A DNA stretch of 64,000 nt from Liolophura sinensis (GCF_032854445.1 NC_088307.1:14396017-14460016), one strand, 5' to 3'; positions 12,256 to 24,598 are shown, numbered from the stretch's first letter. Numbers and translations: made by a program. The notes: generated from the letters alone by a model not told the origin.

Positions 12256-12587
12256 CGCCGAAATACGCCAACACAAATCATAACAAGCACAAGTGAGAAA
12301 AATTCCGCACAATCGTTACACTTAGCAGTAGAGTGTCACTGAGCAACCATATGAAATCAAAGCGAGTCATTTGAATTGCGGCCACATGTGGTACGTCAGC
12401 TATAATGTTTCCAATGTTAGTGTTAGACTGGAAACTTTTTAGAAGCTATCGTGGCTTTAATTTTCAGTTACTTGTGATTTCAGTATCAAAGAAATGAAAT
12501 ATTTAGTTAGCTTGTGAATAATTAAGCAAAATAAGGTGACTTTCAAGCGCGCACGATCGTAAACCCACACTGTGAAAAGAAATAATT

Positions 12588-12900
12588 ACAGCGCCACCTA
12601 CATTGTCAATATGCTATCTTTCAGCGCCTTTCTTTGTTTCTGCAAACAACCCATAAACGTGTAAGTCACAATACTGTCAATGACTATGGTTAACGAGCGC
12701 CATCTACACTGTCATTATGCTGTATTAGTGCCTTTATTTGTGTGTTGACTATGGTTATCGAGCACCATCTACATTGTCAGTATGCTGTATTGCTGTATTT
12801 AATGCCTTTCGTTGTCTGTTTCTGTGATCACCCCCCCCCCCAACCTCCACACACACACACACATCACGTAAGTCACAATGCTGTAAACAACTAAGGTTAA
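12588..12900 (+). repeat. Degenerate tandem repeat with C-run and (CA)n
   Basis: A unit of roughly 90 bases with the core GCGCCATCTACA, then GTCATTATGCTGT and TGCCTTTCTTTG recurs about three times. A run of C at 12832-12841 and a short (CA)n follow. Confidence 0.65.
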
Positions 12901-13662
12901 CTATGCATGTGTAAAAATATGCCAGATTAATAGTAAGTTTTGTAAATTGGCCAATTTGGGTTGTATGTATCTAGGATCGTAATAACTAAAATTACCACGT
13001 GGCGTCACATCAAAAGGGGAGTAACTCGTCTGAAGGTGGTATTGCCCTATCTTTTAACGACTATCTAGACATCATTGATCTTTAGGAGCCTGCCATCTAT
13101 ATTACGGTTAAAAAGTTTGATTCGGAGGAAAAGAATTCGAAGAATGTAGAATTGATTTTTTATCGTAGCACAACATCAGGTGAAACATTTCTTCTTCCAC
13201 ACGGACTAGCGCGAAAACACCAATCTTGTTCTTTACATGATCACTATCCATCATACATGATCAAACATCAAAAAGGCAGCGTCAGTTCTATGTGCTTCAG
13301 TAAATACACATCACTAGCTCTTGAAGCAATAAAACAATTTACGGAATAGACATGTCGGCTTTTACGACGGGTTGGCAAGAGGAATAAATCTGGAGCTGTA
13401 GATCAATGAGACGAAAGTTACTTCCCCTGAACTGTGCATTTTTTTTACTGTCCTACATCTACTATCCGTTACATCCCGTTTCTCCCCAGTCACAGTAACA
13501 CAGGAAAGAAACGAGGAAATCCGTTTACGTAAATCAAACAACAGTCTTTTATTATTTGCTACTGCTAACTGACAAATTCTCAAATGTGATATTTTAAGAT
13601 AAGAGAATTTTAGTAACAAAGTTCACAAACAAACGCATTAACATATCCTATGCCAGCACAAT
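12901..13662. other. No gene seen
   Basis: Spacer before the pogo-like fossil. The overlapping frames at 13152-13619 have no domain that I recognise. Confidence 0.4.
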
Positions 13663-14491
13663 CTACGAATCTTTACTTCGGCCCCAATGTTCAGAACAAC
13701 AGATACACTCAGCAGTATCATAAGCTTCAGATCGTAGTGTGTGTGAGAAATACTCACAACAGGGGTAGATCTTGATACTTTTTTCGTTGATTTTGGTAGC
13801 TTTGAAATGACTTTCCTCCCGTTGTTCCCTGATTTGTTGCTGTGGTATCAGATCTTGATTTTGATGTGGTAGGCAGGAGGATTTTTCTACCCACAAGCAT
13901 GGACTTATAGGGACTGTAAGTCAAAATAGCCGCTTTACTTCGACGAACATTGGCCTTTCTGGGTGGCAGGGTTGTCAACTTAGGGGGAGGAGATATATCA
14001 AAAAGTGACAAGTTGACTTGTAGTGCAGAAATAGATCTACTCGATGATTTACCGGCAGAAGTTCGATATTTCTTCGAAATGAGACGAAAAGACATTCATC
14101 GGAGCTTTCTGGACATCGGAGCTTTACAGTTGAAACGGAATTATTTTGTCCGTTTGGGACTGGTGATGGCAGGATGGTCATGTGCCTATCAACTGAAGCT
14201 CTCACCAAGCTTTCCTCATTATTTGTTGGTTCTAATCCTAATGTTTGAAGACATCTCCATTAATCGGAAATGTTTCAATTTTCCTGAACCCATTTGCAGC
14301 ATTTTACGCTTTTGTTGCTTTAACCTAAGCTCGGCCAAAGGGCTCACCAACTTGAAAAGTGGTGACACGAGGATAGGATTACGATGCAGCCATTTCTTCA
14401 GCTCTTGGCCATAACATTCTGCATTTTGGGTGGACAGTGGGGGTGGTAGACAGACTAGTTCCACGCCGTTCTCTTTGGCCAGATCATTCAT
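13663..14491 (-). pseudogene. pogo/Tigger-like transposase fragment
   Basis: The minus strand starts with NDLAKENGVELVCLPPPLST and QELKKWLHRNP. These match the last part of the DDE_1 domain in pogo/Tigger transposases, where the usual text is LAKENGV..LCLPPH. Further on, ISPPPKLTTLPPRK and AAILTYSPYKSML match the linker typical of this group (ISPPPK and ILTSSPYK). The end has Cys pairs (CCEYFS, CICCSEHW) where full elements carry a PHD-like zinc finger. The N-terminal DNA-binding part and the first catalytic Asp region are missing, and the frame changes at least twice. It is a dead fragment of a DNA transposon. Confidence 0.7.
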
Positions 14492-14750
14492 TTCTATGTG
14501 TAACCTTATAGTAATAACCTAGTTTTAACTCCAGTTTAGGGCTGGATGGTATGAGTTTCCGGTGCTGGGGAAAGAAATGTCGCTACACGTGAATAGCAGT
14601 GGCATCGGAAGGCAAGTTCTGAGGAGTAGCGTAAGTTGCTGAATGCAAGGATTGCCAGCGCTACTGTGGGAATCTGAATATTTTCAAGACATGTAGTCTA
14701 GACCCACTCATTTATTCCAGTAGAACGTATATCTATGATGTACAGAAGTG

Positions 14751-15650
14751 TGTAACAGCCAGTCAGTCCCTGGTTACTGTTCTTTCAATTGTATATTATC
14801 AAAATATATTAATATTAAATTAAAATAGCCGCTATTTCATTGAAGGGAGATGTTGTGCGTTTGTCACCCGACCTTCCCGTTCTGTTTACATTTTGGTGTC
14901 AGAAGTGCGATGTGCGGTGTGACGAATGGTGATATTTTGTGAACATTCACTAGGGTAAAGACACCAAAACGCTACCATAGCATCCAAAGTACCAACAGTT
15001 GATGAGTTGAGGGACGAGGTGGCACATTTGAGATTGGAGTTGCAGCACTCCCGAGCCCAGGCTAATTGATAATTTTAGGTACGCGCTAGGAGAATGTTTA
15101 TACCACCTGCTGTTAAGTTACCGGTGTACTCTGGAAGAGAGGACCCAATCACGTCGATCGAGAAGGCAGAGAGAACGTTACCTGGACAACAACCGGGTGG
15201 CGATAATTAAGGAACTATCTTCAACGTTCGACTGAAAAAGAGATCCGACAGCAGCTTCCAAAAACTCCCACTGACATGTTTAAGTCGTTGCGAAGTGTGT
15301 TTGGGAGCCTTTCAACAACACCTCGGGTGATGCGAGAGTTTTACAGCCGTGTGCAAGCTCCTTCAGAATCCGTCAAAGAGTATCCACATGTCAGCATTAT
15401 TAGTAAGATCGATTTAGACCCTAAGGTCCGTCCCCACTCATGAGGGACCAGTTTCAGAAGGTGTTCGACTTTTATCTCTTCAGAGTCTGTTAAGGAAACG
15501 TGTCCGTGAAAAACCTACAGTAATATTCTTTAAACTTAGGAACATCATGGCCTTAGAGCAGTCCAAAAATTACATTACGGTACAAGTTAAAGAAATGGAA
15601 GCAGAACCCCTGGGACAAGTGGGGTATAATGACACCCTAAGCTGAGCAAA
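14751..15650 (+). mobile_element. LTR retrotransposon 5' fragment (LTR, primer site, gag), fossil
   Basis: A short candidate LTR (about 14751-14890) starts with TG and ends with CA. It is followed three bases later by a segment like TGGTGTCAGAAGTG, the usual place and style of a tRNA primer site in Ty3/Gypsy-type elements. The next 750 bases hold gag-like text on the plus strand. The element is broken, with many breaks, and the pol part and second LTR are not next to it. It is old by appearance. Confidence 0.5.
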
Positions 15651-16006
15651 GGGGTTAATTGATTTCACTAAATTATTGTTAAAAAATAAAAGATAACAGT
15701 ACTTGTGTAAGCAATAAAGTTACCTCAGATGTTTCCTTCCCAACTTTTAAAAAGGACTTTAAATGCTTCTAATATATAAGAAAAAAAAAACAGGTTATTT
15801 TAAAAATGAATATATGAAGATGGTTCGTGGCAGCTTCAAAACGCCGAACCGGGTGGTTCGGGTTAGCTTCAGGAATGTAAATGTTGCTGCAAGGCACCCT
15901 GCACCTATCTGAAAATTTCTTTGCTTTATACTAAACACACAACACCAAAGAGAGCTCAAAATAACTTTTGCAATTGATATGCATCATATATAATCATAAC
16001 AACAAT
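15651..16006. other. No gene seen
   Basis: AT-rich spacer after the gag-like fossil. I see nothing assignable. Confidence 0.4.
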
Positions 16007-16096
16007 TATTTATTTGATTTACTTAATTATATGATTGATGGTTTACGCCGTAATGAAGAATATATTTCGACAGTATTATGGTTGGAAGAAACCGGC
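16007..16096 (-). repeat. SINE A 3' fragment, diverged
   Basis: It reads TTATTTGATT, GGTTTACGCCGTA, AAGAATATATTTC and ATTATGGTTGGAAGAAACCGG, the reverse complement of the SINE A 3' end, and stops there. Confidence 0.7.
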
Positions 16097-16699
16097 CGTC
16101 AGGTAAAACATTAAAGAAATGTAACTGACATTAATAGCAAATTCTGAATGAGTAACTTGACATTACCCGCTACTGTTAAAAATTTGCAAAAATGTGGGAA
16201 TGGTGCCCCAAAAGGATATCAAAGGCTTGTTTTGTGTCCTGGTCATTGATCATTAATAATGATGTATGGATATCATTTGAAAATTTAATAACCTGGCCAT
16301 GTTCTAATCCATGGCATTTTCTCACGTACATAATTGTACAACACAATTATAAAGTAGTTGATTAGTGCATAGCCTTAATATGCATGGTCTAGCTGGCTGT
16401 ATATTCCATGTATTCCGAGGATTATTTTGGTGGGTTGGGGTGTGCTGGGTGGACTATAGAGACAATGATAAGAGTCAACTGAAGATGGGTGGATGGACAT
16501 CAGGCCACCTTTAAGCAGTAGGATTATCTCTTTGTGGTCATATTTACATTTTAAGCCTACCGTGCCTATCACTCTGTATAGTTCCTAAATAGGCCTAAAG
16601 GTGGTAGGGCTGCCTGACTGGTGACCTTAATATTTTTAAGAATCATGATCTAAGGAATCTCTTTGTGAGATGTCCTAATTATAGACAAAAGAGAAATAT

Positions 16700-18000
16700 T
16701 ATCATAATACATAAAAAACATAAAAAATATCATCTCGGCGCTTGAGGAATATGTTAAAAAATGGTCAAAACGGGAGAAAGTGGATTTTTCGGTACTTAAC
16801 GATTGGCTTGAGATTGTCAAAAAGAAGGTTAGTTTAGCTATACACCGCATAAACATTGACGCTCTACCTGAAGTTAAACAGGTTCTGAAGGATCCCACTT
16901 TGCAAGAAACATGCCTTGACCGGATTCCGAAAATGCATAAACCCCCACACAAGGCTCGATTTATTGCGGGTTCAAGAAGTTGTACCACCAAACTCTTGTC
17001 AACCCTACTTACGAGAGCGTTACAAGAAGTAAAGTCATTTTGAAAAATTCAAGTGTCAACTGCATGTGGATTCTTAACAACTCCAAACGTCTTACAGAAT
17101 AACTTGATGCTTATATGCATATACCGTACAAAGACGCATCCACATGGGACAAAGATCTTATTGAACGAATGTCATCGTTAATTGTCATGGTATTTATTAA
17201 ACAGGTCACCATTACATTAACGCCAGAAGAAATAAGGCTTTTTTATTGAATAACTTAAATTTCTCATTAATAACATCTATGTGAAATTCGGGGATACTAT
17301 TTTCCAGCAATGGAGAGGTTTTCCAGTGAGTACCAATTGTGCGCCTCTTTCGGCAAACCTATACCTGTTTTCATATGAATACGAATGTTAGCAGAAATTA
17401 CTTAAAAGTGATATCTTTAAAGATCGATCCTTTTCATTTACCAAGCGGTATATTGATCTACCGGCGTTAAATAACCCCCATATTGCTGAAGCGGTGAAGG
17501 AAATCTATCCGCCTTCATTGGAAAGAGACTGGATAGTCCTGATGGTACATCTTATTTGGAGGGGCCTCCGTGGCTCAGTCGGTTAAAGCGCTAGCGCAGC
17601 GTAATGACCCAGGAGTCTCTCACCAATGCGGTCGTTGTGAGTTCAAGTCCAGCTCATGCTGGCTTTATCTCCGGCCGTATGTGAGAAGGTCTGGTTGGAT
17701 CTATATCTGTACAAAGACGAACAAAGTCTCTTTTCACGCCGCTTTTACGACAAAAGGGTTAATTTCAATTTTGATATTGTATATTATCCTTATTTTGATA
17801 GCAATATACCAAAGGGTTTTGCATATGGCGGATACATATCTCGCCTTGTAGCAATTGTCAGATCTTGCGTAAATCGTGATGACTAATCTGCGTCACAAGT
17901 TGTTAGTTCAAGAACTAGTTTGTCAAGGATATTCCATCAAACACCTTTATTTTAAGTTTCTCAAATTTTACAATGAATATAACACGCTCGCTGGCAGGTA
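16700..18000 (+). mobile_element. Reverse-transcriptase element (Penelope-like or related), decayed
   Basis: The plus strand gives parts in collinear order: KMHKPPHKARFIAGSRSCTT (about 16929), MWILNNSKRLTE (17068), KFGDTIFQQWRGFPVSTNCA (17285), LYLFSYEYEC and RYIDLPALNNPHIAEAVKEI (17450), TSYLDLYLYKDEQ split by a SINE, FYDKR..FDIVYYPYFDSNIP (17740-17815), and LRHKLLVQELVCQGYS with KFLKFYN (17890-17980). This is the full C-terminal two thirds of an RT family known for FQQ..GIPMGTNCAPLLADL and YIDDVLSLNN. The catalytic YIDD motif is altered here and several frame breaks occur, so it is inactive. I place it as Penelope-like with moderate confidence; no GIY-YIG domain was seen. Confidence 0.7.
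17561..17694 (+). repeat. SINE A head, 3'-truncated, nested in the RT element
   Basis: It carries the tRNA-like head (GCCTCCGTGGCTCAGTCGGT, B box AGTTCAAGTCC) but stops after GAGAAGGTCTGG, so the middle and the tail are missing. A short TTGGA direct repeat flanks it at 17556-17560 and 17695-17699. The RT reading frame resumes exactly after it. Confidence 0.85.
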
Positions 18001-18183
18001 TGGACAGAACCTTCAGAATCTCTGGCGATCTGCATTGTTATCAACCACATAGACGGTACTGTTATCCTTATGTACATATCTATCGCGTACATGGTATTTA
18101 ACAACATAGATGGCGCTGGTTGCCGAGTGTAACCGTCTATCTTGTAGACAGCTTTTATACTGACCAGCATGCCATGTGTAACA

Positions 18184-18435
18184 TCACAGATGGCGCCTCT
18201 TGTAGGTATGTAGGAAATAAAGTTTTAAAACCTGCCCACAGTTTTCCCCTGGTACATTATACTTCCTGGCTAAGGCTTCCCAGTTTAGAGGAGTTCCAGG
18301 ATGTAATTCGCTGAATTGCCGTTCCACTGGAGATATGTTGTAAGTAATGACTTTGGGACAATGGCGTTTTCGTGGGGGTGACTTTCTGACTGGTGTTACG
18401 AGAGTTTCATTCCTTGTTACTTTCTCATAATGCAA
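18184..18435 (-). CDS. Uncharacterised fragment, HTH-like, possibly from a mobile element
   Basis: An 83-codon minus-strand frame carries a basic part (RKSPPRKRHCPKV) and then NWEALARKYNVPGENCGQVL. The W..LA.KY...N.GQ pattern resembles short helix-turn-helix segments in transposon-linked invertebrate proteins. No neighbour supports it as a gene, so treat it as a possible fragment only. Confidence 0.25.
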   Translation of the reverse strand: MHYEKVTRNETLVTPVRKSPPRKRHCPKVITYNISPVERQFSELHPGTPLNWEALARKYNVPGENCGQVLKLYFLHTYKRRHL

Positions 18436-18654
18436 TAGAGACTCACGACATGATAAAACACGACAAATATCTGATTTTCTACCGTCTTTTTTTAACCTTT
18501 CTCCGAATACGAGTCAATGTCGTATGTTTTTCCTGTTTTGTTTTTTTTTTCATTATATTTATATTTTAATATGACAGGGATTGTCAACAAAATTTTCCCC
18601 AGTCTTCTGTTCAAATTTTTCACTCACACCATCCCAATACTCCCGAACACAATT

Positions 18655-18702
18655 GTTGAGTTGTACGGTGTAAAACACCAATCAAATAAATAAATAAATT
18701 CT
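18655..18702 (+). repeat. SINE A 3' tail fragment
   Basis: It contains GTACGGTGTAAAACACCAAT followed by CAAATAAATAAATAAAT, the 3' end of SINE A. Confidence 0.8.
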
Positions 18703-20739
18703 GTTGTATCTAGGTTAGCGCCTACACTAGATTCAGTAGTCATTCACTATTGCTGCTTTCGTCGTAGTTTACTGGAGGCACTGCCGTATTCCTTACAATG
18801 TAGAAGGGAAATAAAGGGACTCCTACTCTGCGAAACTAAAGCTGTCCAAAAATGTAGGCTTACTGGTCTGATTGGTGTTGTGGTGAAATTCTGCCAACAT
18901 ATTGCGAATCCTCAGACTGAGTTTTTAAAGATGTAATTTACCACGTGAAAGTGGATTGAGTTGAAGTTGAGGAACATCCTTAAAAACATTGTTATAATCC
19001 TCAAGTCGTCGTATCTTCCTATCTGGTGATAAACGCAATGATTTATCACCGTAAATTGCTCAAGTTCATGTAAGGCCACACGTGCAAAGTTACACTTCCC
19101 GCCTGTATCAAGACGGTCCTGTGTACTAATTTGTTGTTTACGTTATTACGTCACAACTATTGATGTACGTGTGCTCATAAAACATATATAAAGTACACAG
19201 GCATTGCAACGTCAACGATAAAAACGATATGTTCTACTGTCATTTGGACCGCCTGTGTAGCTTGTCCTCGAGTCTCCCGTTGTAGCCTACACTCTGTGTA
19301 CAGGTCAGTACTGCTCACCTGTCTGGCTTTGGAGTGTGAAAGTAAATAATGTAAAATGTTGCCTTCAACTTAACACTTGTTACCAAAAATATTTTTAAAA
19401 ATAATATGAGTTGAGAGAAAAATGACAAAAAATCTAGTCCCCATTGTGTTGTCCTCTGTCCACTGTACTTTGTCCAGGTCTGTTGTAACTAACCACTTAA
19501 ATGTACCGCATCTACAAACGTTGCAATCTGGGATAAATGTACTGGTATATGGGAATAAGGTCAATAACTGAATAGCTGCAACCTTGTTCGTGTGACTTAC
19601 CTGAAAATACTGCGGAACCTGGACATAGATGCCAGGATTTTGAACAACAACGACGGCATTCCTAGCAATGTGGTTTTCAACTAAAATGAAAGCTAAAGCA
19701 AATGAAACAAAGCCAAATTTAACACCATTACATCTGAAAGTTCAACGCATTTTAAATAATATGGACATGGTGGGTAAATAAAAAATTAGGATCCGTCTAA
19801 AGATATTGTTCAAAAGTAACTGTAACAAACCAAAACACTTTTTTACATGATTCACAATATTTATGCTTCAAATAATTTATTGTATGAAAAGGAATAATAA
19901 ACTGTACAGAAAGTGAAAATTTGTTTCCAGAATAACAAAAAAACTTATATATGAAGTTCTCAAATGAAAGTTCTCGATTTGGCATTCAAAGAAAGTCGGC
20001 TTATGTCAAGATTAAAGAGCTACAATTGAAGGGAGGCAATTAATAAACAACAGCGTTCATACGAAATATGAACTCTGTGGAGGTATCGTTTGAATAAAAA
20101 TGGAAAATAGCCATAGGTGTGCGCCTTCTTACCTTGGGTACCTTTCGAATTTTTGTCGCATACACATTTAAAGGGGAGTTGTATCCGTCTCCACGCGACG
20201 GAAGCATGCTTCACCGCTTTGAAGAGTGGATGATGACATATGATTTTTCAGTTCCTTCTTTGTGGAAAACTTACATGAACAGAATCACCATTTATGGATA
20301 GACATCTGTAAAATGAGATCAAATAAAATGTTGAAAAAATCAGGGTAACACTGTTTACACTAAAATATACGAGTACATAAACCAAGCCAGCCATCTCCTC
20401 TAGAACTCCTAGAATAGCAGTACATCTGCCCTGGCTAAATGTGAATTCTTTCAACTTGGGAATTAGAATGAATAGTTCGATCAAACCCCCCGAGCCCCTA
20501 ATTATTATTTGGAGGAGTTTCCCGCACAGATATGACAGGCGATCAGTCCAAGCGTTGCATGTTTACAAAGCTTCCAACTGGTCTGATGCACTTACTCATC
20601 TACCAGACAACAAATACGTCCACTAATAGTTTATGCTCCTCTCTTAGATCAATTCCATTTTTAGCTTCTCGTGACAGTGTACATTTCTCAGTTTATTCAC
20701 TGCATGTTCGTCTGAGTTGAGGCTGGTTTATTCTTATGA
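18703..20739. other. No gene seen
   Basis: About 2 kb without a supported gene. The short frames around 19370-20720 show no domain. One promoter-like site is listed separately at 19146-19192. Confidence 0.4.
19146..19192 (+). promoter_or_regulatory. Promoter-like site (CRE-like plus TATA box)
   Basis: TTACGTCAC at about 19146 is followed by TATATAAA at 19185-19192. No coding exon that I can assign lies downstream, so it may be chance or belong to a noncoding or unrecognised transcript. Confidence 0.2.
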
Positions 20740-21995
20740 TACCATGTGGGAGGGTTGCGCCCTTTCACTAAATAGTTCACATCGTCTAATTACTGACCCT
20801 TCCACCTGAACACTAATTTGTGACACACCAGGCTTCTTTACAGATGAAAGCAACCAGACTGGTTGTCCTACATTAAGGGAACTTTTCTTTGCTCTTAAAT
20901 CATTACGCTACATACGTTTTCTGTATGTAGCTGTTTGCTTCACTGATCTCCGAGCAATTTCATGCGCTCGTTCAGGAGATTCTTTCGATTCAACTGCGTG
21001 TTCCTCAAAAGTAGAGTCTTTCTTTTCGTCCAGAGAACGAAGCGGGAGTGCTTGCATGTGCAATGTCACGTCACGACCAAATACCAACATGTTTGGTTTT
21101 TTCCTGTGCTGGAGTGTGCAGATTTTCTGTAAGCCATCAGTACTAAAGACAAGTATGCACCCCATTTCCGTTGCTGCTTGTCACAGTATATTGTGAGTAT
21201 GGTAGACAGTGTTCTGTTGAACCTTTCTACATTCCGATTTGAGTGAAGCATACAAGCAGTAGTTCTGTTTTGTCGATACAAAATAAGTTTATGCCTTGGT
21301 CAGAATGTACTTGGAGAGGAATCCCAAAACAACATCATTTAAATCATTTTCAAATGCCGCTGCAATTGTTTTAGCTTCCAGATCAGGGAGTGCAATGGCT
21401 TCCACCCAGTTTGTGAAGCCGTCCACTATGGCAAGTGTACCTTCTTTCCTTTGTCTGACAAAGGGAGAGTGCCCAATATGTCAATTGCCACCCCTTCCAT
21501 TGGTTCCATATGACTCCCCAAGGTGTGCTTTTGCATGTTTTGTGGATTTAAGTGCAACATATCTGTCAAAGACGGAACAACATCCGTCCAAATGACGCTT
21601 TACATCAGGAGAGTAAAATACCTGTTTAACCCTGCTGTGGGATTGTCATGTTGATACTTGACAAAATTTCACCTTTATACCCCTCCAGTTTTATATGTAG
21701 AGGATAAGTCCGAAATGTCTGACCATGGTGTTGAGTTTCCATTCTCCACTGACAACAGCAAAGGTCCTGTAGATTTGTCTTCAAGTTGTGTTTGCCTAAC
21801 ATCATCCATGCTCCAAGATGAAAGAAGTACTAGGTTTTCTTTCAAGCCTGAATATGAACAGTGTAACTGATGTCGTGCAGTGACTCGACATCTTTCAATG
21901 ATGGGAACATGACTTTCATTTTGTGTGTTAGAATCATCACAAATATCAATGTTTTCATCGACTTCATCATTAGCTTCTTGTTGCCTCATAAACAA
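20740..21995 (-). mobile_element. LTR retrotransposon pol/integrase fossil
   Basis: The minus strand at 21066-21281 carries an integrase-like core (NRNVERFNRTLSTILTIYC, then a VLMAYRKSAHSSTG segment). This matches the end of the catalytic region of Ty3/Gypsy-type integrases (VERFNRTL...MAYR...STG). An integrase C-terminal-like part lies at about 20740-20910 and an upstream pol spacer at 21675-21995. The element is broken, with several breaks, and no LTRs were found. It lies on the opposite strand to the gag-like fossil at 14751-15650, so the two are probably separate insertions. Confidence 0.6.
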
Positions 21996-23045
21996 TGAAA
22001 TAACAAGGAATACAAATTATGCCAGTTATGGGTTATGCCAGTATACGATCGTATAGGACGGAAATGGTGTATGTACTGCTACACCTATATATACAATCAG
22101 AAGTCGATTGCCTAGAATTATGCAACTTTGTTTTGACATTATGTGTATGTATTTTGTATGTATTTTTTGTCTCTCTTTTGTTCAACAAAAATTGGAGAAA
22201 TGCTGATGCATGTTGGGAAAAATGGTCCAAGCACGGATGTGTTGAAATAGACTTGAGAAAAAGTTACGAGAACGGACAGTTCTGTGAAAGGACAACAATG
22301 TCTTTGATACTAATTGTTTTAGAGATGCTTTGAAATATTAAAATAGTTAGTGGGCTTTTAATTGCATAGTAACAATGATCAGCGACATCGTGTCTTTTAG
22401 ATACGGAATTTCGGTTTCAAGGTGTGGCAAGTTCTTGTAGCAGTCGTTCAAACGTCAGGGACAGGGAGCCAGCCAAAAGAGCCGGCCAGTAGAATGCTGT
22501 GTGGAGTTATACGAACTGGATTAATACTAGATACAACAGGGTCTAGAAATCGCGGTCGGTATTCACAAACGATAATGGTTTATTCAATAAAAGTAAAAGC
22601 GTACCGGGCGGCATGCATGATCGGTATTGATAAGAGGTCGGTTTTGGGAGGTGCCAGTGTTGGCAAACGTTACTGTACATACTGTCACAAATAAAGATCG
22701 CATTTATAACACTGCTAAAGAGAGTTTAATGGGCTTTAAGAAACAAATAAAAATAGTGAAACAAAGGAAAATAATTCCTTGTTTATCGGACATAGATGTG
22801 TCTATATATTACTTCAGCCATTGTCCTACCATCATTACTTAGGATATTCATGGTTATTCTATACGAAAAATGATAAATGTTAGCTGCTCTAAAATGAAAA
22901 ATTCGTATCATGTATTAAAGCTCGGACGTTGGCAGGTAACCACAATATTTATGAACGCTGGTCTTAACAGCTATATCACCAACTCCTGCCATCAACAAAC
23001 ACTTAGATGCTTCTATGGCTCGGACAAGGTTTTGCGTAGTGTACG
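21996..23045. other. No gene seen
   Basis: Overlapping short frames on both strands at 22019-22842 have no domain that I recognise. Confidence 0.4.
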
Positions 23046-23252
23046 CAGACATACAGAAGACAGACAGACACGCAGTCAGACAGACAGACAAACAGTCAGG
23101 CGGGCAGACAGACAGGCAGGTGGGCAGACAGACAGACAGACAGACACGCAGTCAGACAGACAGGCAGGCGTGCATACAGACAGGCAGGCGGGCAGACAGA
23201 GAGACAGACAAGGTGGCAGATAGATAGGCGGGCAGACAGACAGCCAGACGTA
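23046..23252. repeat. GACA-type tetranucleotide microsatellite
   Basis: About 200 bases of interrupted CAGA/GACA and CAGG repeats. Open frames across it on both strands are artefacts of the repeat. Confidence 0.95.
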
Positions 23253-24339
23253 TTTAACGATGAATACATCAGTGCACAACTATTAGAGGAAATGCCGGTA
23301 GGTCATCAATGCAGTGTGGTTTACACGTATTTAAGTTCATGGGAAATACAGATATCATATGCTTTCATTGGAACTTCAAATACCCGGCAAGGTATAAAAA
23401 TGTGCTACATATAAAGACTATGTAGATTGAAGTAATGTTAAGGAGATAACAGGTATGACCAGGACCGTTTTAGAAGATGTTACGATTAAAACTATTAGAT
23501 AAAAGGTCAAGAACAATGCAGTTAAAGGAGAAGAAAACCTAAAAACATGACACTATAGGCTGAAAAGACCTCACTTTTTTCTGTCTGGTGGTGCCTCCTG
23601 CATAATTTTCCCATTTTCCTCGCCACACACGTAAAGCCTTAAAACGGCAAAGCTGGCATAAATCGGTGAGTCCATTGCGTCCTCCATCTTTAACATCCCG
23701 TTATATTTGCTGGAGGTGTGTTGCCTCTCAGTCAATGAGAGTCGTTAAAACTGTCGGCTTGTTCGTGTAAACTCGGAACCTACGTCCAACATTCCGGTTT
23801 CCCGATCGTCAAGCGCAAAACGAACTGTACTGTTCGCTACCTTCTGAAAAGAAGGGTTCTACTGGAAATGTACGAACTGCACTTCGGCGGTTTCGGACGG
23901 AAGGTCTCCTCCAAACACAGAAGACTTCAGGACCAGTTCTGAAGCAAAATGGAGTCGCCCACAGCAGATTTTGGCGCTGACTTTATTTATTATTTATCAA
24001 CTTGAGGGACTTGAGAATTTTTTATGGCATGCACCTGCGAGGAAATGCATACTCTTTTCAGTGGTATTTGATTGATATTTAGATTTTCGTCTCCTTTAAG
24101 GTCAAGGATTTCACAGATAATGTCTTAATGATTGCATGTAACGTTTTAGAGCTTACGGCCTTACGAGCTGTACTCGCTGAGATTATAGACATGGTTAGAT
24201 GAACGGAAAAAGACTGTCATCTAGCTCATGCTGCCAGCTGGCATGGTAGTGTCATAAAACAGTCATTGTGTCAGATATTCATGTCAGAAATCATGAAATT
24301 TCTGAATGCAAAGCCCCTAACACCTACATGCCCTAGATC
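23253..24339. other. No gene assigned; CpG-richer block inside
   Basis: At about 23580-23970 the base composition changes to a GC- and CpG-richer block. It contains several CG-containing hexamers and an ATGGAGTCGCCCACAG stretch near 23950. It could be an exon or promoter of an unrecognised gene, but no domain or clear splice pattern supports that. Confidence 0.3.
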
Positions 24340-24598
24340 AATTTATTTATTTAATTGATTGGTTTTTTACGCCTACTCAAGAATTTTACTTATACGACGG
24401 CAGTCAGCATTATAGTGAGAGGAAATCGGGGAGAGCCATGACACATGGCCATCCGCAGGTTGCTGGCAGACCTTCCCACGTACGGCCGGAGAGGAAGCCA
24501 GCATTAGCTGGACTTGAGCTCACATTGAGCGCATTGGTGAGCGACCGCTGTATCATTTCGCTGCACTAGCGTGCTAACTACCTCGGCAATGTAGGGCG
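24340..24598 (-). repeat. SINE A copy, near full length
   Basis: It runs from the AAATAAAT-type tail through the conserved middle (CCATCCGCAGGTTGCTGGCA) to a diverged tRNA-like head, read on the minus strand. Confidence 0.85.

Noticed and set aside
13950-14414. A 154-codon plus-strand open frame
   Set aside because: It is antisense to the pogo-like transposase fossil, whose protein motifs are clear on the minus strand.
23015-23279. Open frames of 67-117 codons on both strands rich in DRQ or SVCLP repeats
   Set aside because: They are translations of the GACA microsatellite and exist in several frames on both strands.
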